Positions 10,149-20,730 of a stretch of 64,000 bases of DNA are shown piece after piece. The notes beneath the pieces are model-generated. The model worked only from the letters and a program-made list of their open reading frames with translations, had not been told where the DNA came from and did no database searches. How positions within the stretch are numbered: position 1 is the first letter of the stretch; every line of letters begins with the position of its first letter. Both the position numbers and the translations under genes were made by a program. The DNA is from Morella rubra (taxonomy: Eukaryota; Streptophyta; Magnoliopsida; Fagales; Myricaceae): positions 6,994,125 through 7,058,124 of the forward strand of contig CM025850.1 in the NCBI GenBank assembly GCA_003952965.2. Direction: 5' to 3'.

Positions 10149-12480
10149 GTTTCAACAGTTGAACCAATCGGTGGCCGAATAGCGTGTCAGAACGTTCTCA
10201 GTAGAAGCAGGTGCTTTCTCCGTTCCACCACCGGAAGGATTTCGTCTGCTGTAATCTACTCCTTGTTATGCATTAGGTGTATACACTAGCCCTGAACACG
10301 TACAATACGCGCTCAGGCTATGACCGCGTACCTATGTGAAACGAAGTCATGTGCAGGGTTGTCGCGCACGTCTCGCTAGCCAATGGATCACGCCGAGGTT
10401 GCCTAAGCGATGGCGTGTCCGTTATCTTATATCTGAGATGGTAAAGCTTCACTACACTGCTTTTTCCTGAGCTGAAGGAGACTTTTTTTCGAAAAGGAGA
10501 GTTGCCCCGACAGACGAAATCGGTGCCGCACTGACTTCGATGTCTACAATAACCAATGAGCCACCAAGCACTATCAAACCTGAAAATGAGGAAACAGCAA
10601 GAGGGAATTCGTATCCTCCTGTGATTTACTCCTCAACTACAAAGCCACTCTCTCCGTGCGGCATTGGCACCGACTCGATGCCGAAGCGGTGCCCTATTTA
10701 TCACAAAGCACTCCCCTCCCGGCCCAACCGGACAATGGCTTGGCTTCCTCGTGTCTCGACTCCACTCGCGATATGGATCGACACTTCGATACCGGTCCAT
10801 TGTTTAGATCTTTGAAAAAGAGCGTGGTTGTTTACCGCCCATGCTACTCTGACATACTACATCTCGTTAGAAGCGCGTGCCGGTAGTTGATTACATTAAA
10901 GCTTGAGAAAGAATCTCACTAAAGGGGCGCCAATGGTACCTGCACGTATTTTATAAAGAGATGGGTGCTAGAGTCAACTACTACGAACGGCGAAACTCGA
11001 AATCTCTGGAGGCTCCCAGCGACTAGGCGCTTCAGGAACCCTCCTCTGTCTTACCGTTAGAGGTCCTGGCAGGCCTCGATTTTGAATCCTTTTATCTTTA
11101 CAGCTCTTGGAGTGTTGGACCGATTTATGAGCATGTAAATCTTAATCTCTAACTGCACGGTCTCTGCTAAGCCTCCTTGGAATATATCGTCGTATGCCTG
11201 TGGCCACCATCTGCTATAGGTGAGTCTAAAGTGGAACGAATTGGGCTAGTGCATTTCAATTCGGTTGGATGGAGCCCGAAGTTTTTCCAACTTTTTTTAG
11301 ATTTTTTTTTGAATTGATTCCTCCATTATTTCAAAGTAATTAACCTAGGGGCGGGCTCCCCTTTTTTTTCCCCTTAAACGCAGGGGGCTTTTGGAGTAGA
11401 CCCGTTCCGATTCTAGCGCATGTTCGCCCGGTATTATACATTGAGCACACAGAGTTTGTCTGTAACGCAAACGGGTTGCGTGCGCCTAGTGTAGTTATTG
11501 ATATGTCATTTATTGGCATCCTTGCCCACTCGAAACCCTATTAATCCACGTTGAATAAGTGATCCTAAACTAAAAATGCTTATATGACCCAATTCATACC
11601 ATTTCTAATTGTCCCAGTGACCATCTAATCTACGTGTAAGAAAGCGTGTAATTTATTAATAACCATAGTCCAAGATGTCTCTTAACCATCCTCGAGAGAA
11701 TTTAAATACATAGCGCATTGAATTATGATACATTTATTTCTAATTAGTGACAATCTACCTAGTAGAACCCGCTCTCTGGAGCCTCTGAGCATAATGCTCT
11801 CTCTGCCTCTCCCTCCCTCTTGTCTTTTCTGACCCCACCATTACTACCGATCCCCATGGACCTATCTAACCCCACAGCCGCCTCCATCCAACCCCAAAGG
11901 TCCTATTATCCATTGAACATCTGCTCCTGTCCATACAACCTCCTACCATTAACGCAACTCTTATTCCTAAGGCGTACTCATCCCGTGTTCTGCTGGTTTC
12001 GCGCCTTACATGCCAACCCTTTTCACTCCATCAAAAATTACCTTTTTTGTTCTGCCATTCTCCCCATATCTTTTTACTGCCTGATACGTGTGAATCTTCC
12101 CCCCCTACCTTGCAGTTTTTCCATACATCTCGTGCTTCCTCACCTTACTTTTCACTTTTGTTGCTGTCTAGGTTCATTTTCTCTATCTGAATTTGTGGTT
12201 CCTCTTAGTAGTGGCAAAGGCAGAAGCCACGCCTCCTTGCGCCGAGAACGGTATGAATCTGGTTGGAGCTATACGTTCAAGGACCTCCGCTCATTATTTC
12301 GCTCCGTCTGTGTATGCAGGAGAACGTGCCATGGACCTCATATACTGAAGCACGAACTATTTGGTCCTGTTAGCAAAGTTATGAGTTCACTCATTGAAGA
12401 AACTGAATGACTAAGGATGGTACCCTATATTATGCTAGTATGAGCGACCTAAAATGTGAGCTCAAAAAAATCTTTCTATT
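10149..12480. other. contig start, low-quality-looking sequence
   Basis: The first 2.3 kb after the gap has no recognisable gene, repeat or splice-bounded exon, and its texture is unlike the flanking DNA: few long A/T runs and many short CTC/GAG/AGT-type words. The same texture occurs at 19205-24340, where it can be shown to be a garbled copy of nearby clean sequence. I therefore suspect uncorrected read sequence. Open frames here (for example 11820-12410) are not credible genes. Confidence 0.5.
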
Positions 12481-12610
12481 CATGTCTGCGGATAAAATCT
12501 AACTATTATGGAGTATGAGATTATCGGAACAGAAACTGAAAATAGCCTGTAACTAACATATACTCCAGGGGCAATGAGTTCACAAAATTCAGTCTGGAAC
12601 AACAATTAGA

Positions 12611-14537
12611 TCTCACACACAATATTCCAAGAGCAATGGGTTTGCAAAATTGTCTGAAACCACAAAAACACACTCGCATATCCTTTGCTGAAAAATTGAA
12701 CCTCAAAAGAATGCCTCCCTAGTTTTTAAACACACGAAGGTCAGCAAAAATCTTTTGGCCCGAATATGTCTTTCAATGGTTCGTTTCCCACATTTTGTTG
12801 TGGGCCAACGAAAAAATCAGCCTAGGCATGACAGGGTCACTTTTCATTTGGAATTCAGGCTTTTAACGTTTCAGCTCTGGAATTTGAAAATGGAATTCCA
12901 TGATCAATCAACAACAAAACACATAAAATAAAATCCACAAGAAACCAGTAACTCATGCATTGATCAAGATAAAGTACCAAATACATCAACAAAAGCAGTG
13001 ACAAACTGAATATAAGAAACAAAAGAAAGTTCCATGGAGTACATTCGCATAGCAATACGAAACCATATATTTGGAGCATGAATCAACATTCGGATCCACA
13101 AGACTGTCATCCCTAAATGTATAAGTAGTCACACATATGTAATCCCTTCCCACCATCACCAGCGGATCCCCATATATGATCTAATCGCAGAAACAAAAGA
13201 ACACCCCCTTTATTTACATGCTTACCAAGGCAATCAAGTACCAGCATTAGGCAAAGCTGCCATAAATGAATTGTAAGATGACTCAAGATCAAAATGGAGT
13301 TGCCGAGCCTGCTGCTCTGTCAACTCGTCTGAAGCCCCCATCTTTGACAACCTTGCAATCCATTCCTTCATCTTCGTCTTCCCTTCAAAATCTGGTGGCA
13401 AAATGGTCAACTTATTAAGTGATGCATAGAGGTCCGAGAGCAGTGGGTAAACCTGATCTACCGCCACCATATTCAACTTCAATGAGTCCATGGCAGTAAT
13501 GAAGTTCTGAACACACTCTGCCACAATGGCAGCTGACGTAGTTGAGGAGGCAGCTGCAGCAGCCCGGTGCTCCACCGTGGCAGGCACACCAGAGATCACC
13601 AGGCGGTTTATAGCTGCCGGACAATCCATTTTGTAAGTGTCAGCAAACCTCTCAATGCTTGGGACGGTATCTTTGAGACTGGAAGCTAATGTCTTAAAAT
13701 GGGCAATGAGTTTTTGACATTCAATCTCATATTCAGAGGGGGATATTATGTCACGGATATAGGCCTTCTCAAGTTTCTCGGTGGCCTTAATAATCGCATA
13801 AAGCTCAGCAAAGTTCTCGTACATTTCTCTCTCTCGCTTGTCGTTCCAGAGTTTAACCTCCATTTGTTGTATATGCCTGTGTTATATATACCCAGTGAGG
13901 TTAAAGAAATTAGGGTCTTGTTTTTCGTTTTTGGCTGAGTGGGGAAGGATTGGAGAAGAGAACGGGACACGCGCAAGGAGAACTTTCGTCACTGAAACAG
14001 AAAACAAAATCACATATTAAGAGACAAGATAGTAAGAAATCCATGTTCCATTCAACCAACAGTAGAATTAAACATTCAAATAACCAAAAGGAAATAGCTT
14101 GTTCGACAACCACCTTACAACTCCTAAAAGAACAAGTGTAATCGGCAAAGAGATAAACCCATCTAGATGCTCTGACTGGGTGCAGGAAACCAGATTCAAA
14201 CAAAAAAAGAAATTGTAACTTTGAATCATAAATTGCTGCCTATCACCATAAAGAATAATTTCGTTTTCTTCTTCTATTCCTCCGTTTTGTGACCAACCAG
14301 ACAGGCGAAGAAGCACAATCTTTGAACATTAAAATCATCTTTGAACATTAAAAGCAGGAAACTACAATGCAATTAGTTAAGAAACAAAACCCCATATCGA
14401 AACCCAAGAAGATGTTTATGAATCTGGTCAATAAAATTCATAGAGGAAAAAAGCCCCAATTTCAAAATTTTACCCGCAGCATAATCAGCATGTTGATCAT
14501 GGAATTGGGCTCAACTTCTCGGTTATCTTACATGGTT
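12611..14537 (-). repeat. inverted repeat, left clean block (VPS28 copy 1)
   Basis: The reverse complement of 26716-28642. Positions pair at a constant sum of 41253. Open frames in several reading phases are identical from 12855 to 14316, and stretches checked by eye outside that range agree, so there appear to be no indels and few if any substitutions in coding, leader-intron or 3' flanking DNA. Identity degrades abruptly at both ends: at 12611, beyond GTGTGAGA, and at 14537, before the CT-repeat. Confidence 0.9.
13234..13863 (-). CDS. VPS28: VPS28, ESCRT-I subunit (left-arm copy)
   Basis: Encodes 209 residues in one coding exon, the usual length of plant VPS28. The N-terminal Vps28 core (about 1-100, MEVKLWNDKREREMYENFAE) binds the ESCRT-I headpiece. 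The C-terminal four-helix domain (about 115-205) links to ESCRT-II, for sorting ubiquitinated cargo into multivesicular bodies. A leader intron at 13992-14576 (donor GTAAGT, acceptor TTTCAG) separates a 5' UTR exon. The protein is identical to the copy at 27390-28019. This copy lacks its normal upstream region: about 75 bp beyond the leader intron the sequence switches to a LINE at 14654. Whether it is a second gene, the other haplotype or an assembly artefact cannot be settled here. Confidence 0.9.
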   Translation of the reverse strand: MEVKLWNDKREREMYENFAELYAIIKATEKLEKAYIRDIISPSEYEIECQKLIAHFKTLASSLKDTVPSIERFADTYKMDCPAAINRLVISGVPATVEHRAAAAASSTTSAAIVAECVQNFITAMDSLKLNMVAVDQVYPLLSDLYASLNKLTILPPDFEGKTKMKEWIARLSKMGASDELTEQQARQLHFDLESSYNSFMAALPNAGT

Positions 14538-14653
14538 TGTAACACGACAGGTAGAGAGAGAGAGAGAGAGACTTACGAAGAGCGAAACGCGTTGTTTTGA
14601 ATATTATGAAGATCTCTGTGTATGTGTCGGAGGAGGAGAAAAGAGAGAAGAGG

Positions 14654-15083
14654 GCGTTAGTGATGAGGTTAGGCCCCTGGAATTTTAAAGGTTATCTGAT
14701 GTTGCTTAAAGAATCGAGAAGGGGCGAAACTTTAGCTGAGGTTGAACTGACCCATGCCTAGTTTTGTGTGCAAATACATGGACTTTCTTTAGAGCGTCTG
14801 GATGATGAGAATGGGTTACTGTTGTGAAGCAAGCTTGGTTTTGTTGACAAAGTGGCATCGATGGATCTCAATAAATCCTATATTCGGGTTCAAGTGCATT
14901 TCGATATTGAGACTCCTTTACATAATGGTTTCTCGTTATTACGTTATGAACACCTTTACATACTGGTTTCTCGTTATCACGTTATGAACACAATCCAGTA
15001 TGGATTTCCTTTAAGTATGAGAGAATTTCATGTTTCTGCCTTATTTGTGGACGTATATCCCACTACTATGGGAACGTAAGCAT
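14654..15083 (+). mobile_element. LINE (plant L1-type) ORF1 fragment, DUF4283 and zinc knuckle
   Basis: Translated fragments read GPWNFKGYLMLL, VQIHGLSLERLDDENG, SKLGFVDKV...MDLNKSYIRV, and then a knuckle-like CFCLICGRISHYYG, the pattern of the DUF4283 plus CCHC region of plant L1 LINE ORF1. The frame is broken by stops and a 40-bp direct duplication (near 14925 and 14965, TGGTTTCTCGTTA). The 5' junction with VPS28 upstream DNA is at about 14653. The element is interrupted at 15084 by an LTR. Confidence 0.7.
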
Positions 15084-16320
15084 TGTGACAAACACCCGAC
15101 AATTTTGCTTTAGGAAAGATATTTGTTGGTTTTTGTTCACAATCGATATTTTTGATGATTTTAATAATAGATTAAGTTTACAAAATGGACATTCTTCAAA
15201 GACAAAAGACATTTTTATCAAAGAGCCAAAAACAAGAAAATTGAAGATCAAGAAGATGCAAGGAGCTCAAAAGTGAAGATTCAAGACCATAGGGTATAAC
15301 CTTGTAACTCTTAGTTTCACTTTTGACAAGGATTTGAATCACACTTGCATATCTTTCAAACCGTGCATAATCTTCTTATCACATGTTTGACAACCAAAAT
15401 GCGCTTTAAATGTTTTCAAATCATCCCTATATAAACTCCAAGCCTTGGTTATACTTTTGGGAATTGGTTTTTGAAGTGGATTTCAAAAAGTCAAAAATGG
15501 CTTTTTAATTGTAGCGGTCTATGAAAATGATTTTAGCGGTCACCGATGATGTGATGACACAAAATTTGTTGACACATTCAAATTTATGACCGTTGAACAA
15601 TGATTAGTTGAAGCGGTCGACTGGTACATACAACTGGTAAAATGTAAATTCCTAACGGCTTATTTTCTATTGTGGCCTATATAAAGACCTTTCTAATTGT
15701 CTCAAAAAAGAGAGAACGACCACATATCATTTTACATAGCTTGAGAAATATCTTAAACTTTCTTATTCCATATTTCTCATATTATTCACACAAATTACAC
15801 TTTCATATCCTTGTATTTGTGTGAATCAAAGAGATAGAGCTTTCCATTTTTCATATCCATTTTTTGAGAGAGTTTATTCTTGTAATCTTCCTATCCAAAA
15901 GAGGTGATTCCTTTAGTGAGGTTGTTCACTAAAAAAGAAGCTTAGAGGTATATCTCAAGCTCGGTTGGGTTGTAAGTGGAGCCGAAAATCACTTGGTTGT
16001 GAGTGTTGAGCCCGGGAAACACTTGTACGGTTCTCTAGCACCCAGAAGCTAGAGTGTACACTATTTGGAAAGATAGTGGGAAAACCTCAAGGCTCGGCTG
16101 AATGGAGGGCTGTGATTAGGACGGGTTTGCCTGAACCACCTAAAAATCACGTGTTTCTTCTCTATCTCCTACTCTTTACATTTAATACTTATTCTCTTAT
16201 CGCATCTATATTATACTTGTGCTAAATTATCTTTACTTTGCAAACACGATTTTGGGGTTAAAAAAAAATTTGAAACCCAATTCACCCCCCCTCTTCGTTG
16301 CCTTAATCCATGGACTTACA
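15084..16320 (+). mobile_element. Copia-type LTR with adjoining primer-binding site
   Basis: Starts TGTGACAAAC and ends ...GGACTTACA. The 3' part has a promoter-like CCTATATAAAG near 15677, a spaced AAACCCAATTCACCCCCC stretch near 16275, and immediately downstream ATATCAGAGGCA (16322-16333). That resembles a decayed TGGTATCAGAGC, the initiator-Met-tRNA primer site. These are features of SIRE/Copia elements. It sits inside LINE ORF1. No 5-bp target duplication was found, in keeping with truncation just past the primer site. The length is 1,237 bp. Confidence 0.6.
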
Positions 16321-16333
16321 GATATCAGAGGCA

Positions 16334-16999
16334 CCATTCTGGTGGAGGAGTTGGATCGTTTGTTCAAAGTTTGTTAGAGGCTAGGAGAGAGTAGTTTGGG
16401 AGGAGGTAGAGGTGATTGGAATGGAAGGGATGACGTTGGTGATGGGTCCAAGGGGATAGGCCGTCGACTTCCACTATCTATGTCGTCTAGTGGTGCAAAG
16501 GACTTTTCTGTCCTATCTGGGGAAGGACTGCAGCAGGGCCCTATGGACAGGGAATGAGTGTACGATGAGATGAGGGGACTGGGTGGCTGGGAGAGGCCAT
16601 GTATGGAATCTTCTGACAATTCCTAGTTGCTGGCATGTCAAGGTCAAAGAAAGGAAAATTCAGTGGAAGTTCTGGACAATTCCACCTTAAGTCAGGCCTC
16701 TGTGCTGCGATTAGAAAGCCCAACTGGTGGGACAATGTTACAAGGTGACAAGAAGGCTAGACTTGTGGACTCTGGGCAGCTGATTGGGGATGGGCTGGTG
16801 GCTTCACAAAGTAATCGTGGGCCTGAGCTAGTGGGTGATTCTCACGTGAGCACTAAAGCGGTGCGAACTTTATAGGGTGGAGTCACGAATTCAAAACAGG
16901 GGGGATTGGGGTTCTCTTCTCCAGACCCCTCAGTGAAAGGAGTGGCTGACAATGTGGAAGCTAGAAAGAAAAAGAAATTTGGCCTGAAGAGGAAGAAGG
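16334..16999 (+). mobile_element. LINE fragment, distal ORF1 region
   Basis: Gly/Ser/Lys-rich, largely open sequence (for example GDGSKGIGRRLPLSMSSSGA and EARKKKKFGLKRKK) between the two LTRs. It is in the expected position for the linker part of LINE ORF1, upstream of the endonuclease. The frame has stops. It ends at the GAAGG target duplicated by the next insertion. Confidence 0.5.
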
Positions 17000-18195
17000 T
17001 GAAAGTTTATGCAGCCGAAAAAAATCTTGATCGTTGAAATCCAGCAGCCCAAGCGTTCTGCCTCCTTCAAATCCACGCGCACAGTTCTTGAGAGAGAAGT
17101 AGAGAGAGAATTTTAGAGAGAGAACTATTCTCGCGAAAAATGACTTATCTTCTCTCAAATGAAATTATAAGTTATTTATAATGGCTTACTCAAAACTTCT
17201 CCTGTGCTTATGTGTGGGATCTTTAGGGATCTCAAATCTCGGCCGTAGGATCATATGAAAAACTCTTTTTCATTTAACTCTCTTATATTCTGTGTTTCCG
17301 AATTTATGGGCTTCTACAAATTGTGATCATGTCCATAAACATATCACAATTGACCCCCTGAGATAATGAGGAACTATTTTTCTGAAATCCCTTTTACTAG
17401 CAATTATTTGTTTATTTATTCTTCCACTATATATATTCCACATGAGCTAATAGGACCAGAATAATATCACTGATTAAAGTCCCTAACTCATATAATTTTA
17501 ATTCACAATATGTAACTCGTATATTCTTAATTCACAAAATTTCTAAATCAGAGATTTCTTTTCGAGTCCAACTCCTATCAGATATACTGAATATACTATC
17601 TCATAAAGAGACTGGTGGATTCCTTGTTGAGCATTTACACAAGCTCATTTATCATATACAAGACCCAACGTTATCTGTAATATTTGATCTAGAAAGATTA
17701 TCACCAAATGACTCGTCAAAGCACAAGTACATAAAAACAAACCTTATAAACCTCTCAGGTCTAAGGATACAATAAACTAATTGTGCTGAATACTTTTTCA
17801 CATCAGTGATCAATTTAAAAGGTATTCATATTTGATGTCATTCAGTGCATTTACTCTTACAGTGCATCCACTCGTCTGCTTAAGGTCACTACCTCAATGA
17901 CAAGTCCATCATTCTATTTAATAGAGCACTACGAGTGTAGACCTATTTATACATAAGTATGTACCTCGATCTAAAACAACTGTCAAGTGAACAAGGAAAT
18001 GAAAAGTCATACTCTCTGCCTTTTGATTCATTAATCATCAGCATGACTTTTCTACAATTTCACTTAACAACATAACCGTGTGACATCTCATGTTACAGAC
18101 ATTATACCAATAAATAATAAATACATGTGAAATAAAAAATAAATAATTATCTCATAATTATTCTAATAACTGGTTTTTAGGGCATATTTCCAATA
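17000..18195 (-). mobile_element. solo LTR with 5-bp target duplication GAAGG
   Basis: A 1,196-bp segment flanked by GAAGG (16995-16999 and 18196-18200). Read on the minus strand it starts TATTGGAAATATGCCCTAAA and ends ...ATAAACTTTCA: near-canonical TG...CA LTR ends with a TA variant at the start. No internal domains or second LTR are present, so it is a solo LTR left by recombination. If it is removed, LINE sequence resumes directly (KRKK then E/V codons), so it inserted into the LINE. Confidence 0.85.
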
Positions 18196-18200
18196 GAAGG

Positions 18201-19204
18201 AAGTGGTGGGCATGGGGGATGAGGATGGTGTGGCTGGCAATAAGGTAAGTAACGTTGCGGCTGGGGTGGTGGGCCTATATCTGCCCCCACCTCGGCAATG
18301 AGTCTCATTTCATGGAATTGCCGGGGTCTTGGGAGACCCGCGACATCAAGAGCTTATGGTTACTTGTGACAAAAGTTGACCTGTGGGGTGTCTTCTAATG
18401 GAGACAAAAATTCAAGATGAGCGTCTTGAATCGATTGTGTGTCGGTTGGATTTTTCTTACTTTGTTTTGGTCCCTCCTGTGGGATGTAAGGGTGGGTTGG
18501 TCTTCTGTTGGCGACCTGGTCTACAGTTTGAGATTTTGAGTTTGTCAAGTTCTATTTTTCATTTTCTGATCTGTCCTAGTGCTGGGAAACATAATTTCCT
18601 CTGTTCTTTTGTTTATGGGCCACCATACTAGAGACACAAGGAAGAGTTTTGGGAAGCTTTGGGTCGATTGGGGGGTTCAAATGATAAGCCTTGGGTTTGT
18701 ACTGGGGATTTTAATGAGGTTCTAAGACAGTAGGAGAAAAAAGGAGGAAGGATGATGGTTGGGTCTTCGTCTAGAGGGCTGAGACATTTTATGGATATTT
18801 TGGGCTTTGTGGATTTGGGTTATGGAAGGCGAAATTTCACATGGACAAATGGTCGTTCCGGGCTAGCTTGTATCAGAGAAAGATTGGATTGCAACATCGC
18901 TAATGTCCCTTGGTGTCTTCATTTTCCGAATGCAGGGGTGAAGCATTTTTCTGTTACTAACTCTAACCATATACCTCTGATTCTTAATTTCTTTGGCTCA
19001 GAGGCATCAGTAGCTAAGGGTTTCAAATTCGAGAAGTTTTGGGTGTGGGAAGATTCTTGTTTTGGACTTGTGTTTGACACTTGGCATCAATATAGAGAGG
19101 GGTCACCCACTTGGGTTCTTTTCAGCACCTTAATTTCTGCCGTGGAGCTAGTTTCGTGGTCAGGTCTTTGCGTGCGCATCACTGAGTTGGGGAGACATCA
19201 ATAG
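18201..19204 (+). pseudogene. LINE ORF2 endonuclease domain, degenerate
   Basis: From the Met at 18299 it reads MSLISWNCRGLGRPATSRAY, then LLMETKIQDERL, FVYGPPY, PWVCTGDFNEVL, RNFTWTNGR and RERLDC. This is the order of endonuclease/exonuclease/phosphatase-fold motifs in plant LINE ORF2, with catalytic Glu in METK and Asp/Asn in GDFNE. There is a frameshift/stop between RAYGYL and METK (about 18366-18395) and another stop at 18631. The final Ser-Asp-His motif reads SNH. No reverse transcriptase follows: the sequence turns into garbled palindrome-arm DNA at 19205. It is a dead, 3'-truncated copy. Confidence 0.8.
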
Positions 19205-20730
19205 TATCCTGCGAGCTTGTTTGTGCTCGCTGGGTCCAGTTATTCAGTCTCGAAAGCCTCTTCTTGTTCATACTAGTATTCGGTGGACTGCGACATAGTG
19301 AGTATTCGCAAACCTGCAACTGTTTCAGGCACGTCACATAGATATATCCACAGAGTGAAGAACACGGACGTACAAGTGACTCGCCAGAGTGCTGCCGCCT
19401 ATCTCTCCATACTAATAAAAATTATGCGTAGGAGAGAAAATTAAATATTCATGCGTTCTCATTCTTGTTTGTAAAGTCTGAGCAATTTTCTGTCATTTTT
19501 TTTACTTTAATTTTGATTTTTTTTTCTATACTACTTTTGAATTTCTTGATACATTATAGTTTTGGCCCAAAAGAGAAATCTGAGTGCGATGGAATCAGTA
19601 GACTATTCCACATTGTGGCAAATTGGCACACTCAAGTCATTTTGTCTATCTCGCGGAGCAAAATGACACTAAGATATTAGTGTGAAATCTCAAGTTAATT
19701 TATTGTACCTCAGTGCTACGCATGCCTAGAATAGGTCTTCTGCGTTTTCTTAATAATAGTGATCGCTATAACATTTACTCGATGTATTTCTTTTTTCAAT
19801 CAGTCTCTTCTCAAGGTTTTTGTAAGTTATTTCTTGCATGAGCTCCATTAAAGCAACCTCACAAGTAGAGTTTCAAGATTTAACTCATAAACTTTTACTA
19901 CATTATCACATAAACGTGATTAATGGCGGTGCATTAAAGAGAGATAGCGTAGAAATTGACATAAGCATTGGACGGTGACATCATTATTGGGTTTAGAGAG
20001 AGGAATTAGATGAGATTTTTAGATAATCTTGCTAACTGAGAAATATAGAATTTCCTCTCGACCTCCAACTGCTTAATATATTCCTATTGGAGCTTGAATA
20101 TATGGATTCATATGCATTAGACCCCCCTGTTATTAATACCATCTTGATGGGTGAAGGTACAACAATACATCATGGCTCTATCGGATTAGATTAACTCTCC
20201 CAGTATTTTAATTCAATCGAGCAACATATACGTGTGCAATTACTAATAAGAAATAATTAATAAGATATTTTATAAGAATATTTGAATTGCTTCCAAAAAG
20301 GTGCACTATAGGCAGCACTTCGCCAACGATTGAGATTGAGTGGTCAGCAGAACTGTGGATTCGTAATATCTACCATGTGGTTGGTTGTAAATCGTCACGG
20401 AGAGGAAAAGCCGATGCAGAATGAGGTACTATGTAACCGAGGCCCCGTGCGAGCCTAGTCCTCTCAGAGAATTTACTATTAAGTCTAGATGCCAGGTGGC
20501 GCGATGCACCGAGCGAACTGGCTGTTGGAGAAAGGATTGCCTCCCAGTATCTCACCCTCTAAAAGTCCTCCAAGAAGAGCTCTCGTAGTGCAACTGTGGA
20601 TGATAATACCGCAACATATGTAATACCATCATATAAATTATCTTTATGCGTTGCCGTGTTATGTTTCATCTTACATGATTGTTATTCACACTAACCGATT
20701 AAAATGCTCCAACTCCCTCTTTCTCACGAC
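19205..20730 (+). repeat. left palindrome arm, garbled promoter-side copy
   Basis: Islands match the reverse complement of the right arm in the same order. TCCTGCGAG at 19207 pairs with about 26463; TCGGTGGACTGC at about 19283 with 26414; GAACACGGACGTACAA at 19359 with 26358; and 19481-19627 with 26152-26293, nearly identical. Between the islands the left arm contains extra and altered bases. The stretch 19628-20730 shows no clear match. Confidence 0.7.

Noticed and set aside
9025-10167. Long open frames spanning the N run on both strands
   Set aside because: They consist of undetermined bases only.
11820-12410. 196-codon open frame after the gap
   Set aside because: It lies in the low-quality-looking contig end; the translation is Pro/Ser/Cys-rich and unlike any family I know.
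15084-16320. A 5-bp target duplication for the Copia-type LTR
   Set aside because: I looked for AGCAT or similar on the right side and did not find it. The primer-site stub after 16320 suggests truncation, so I claim no duplication.
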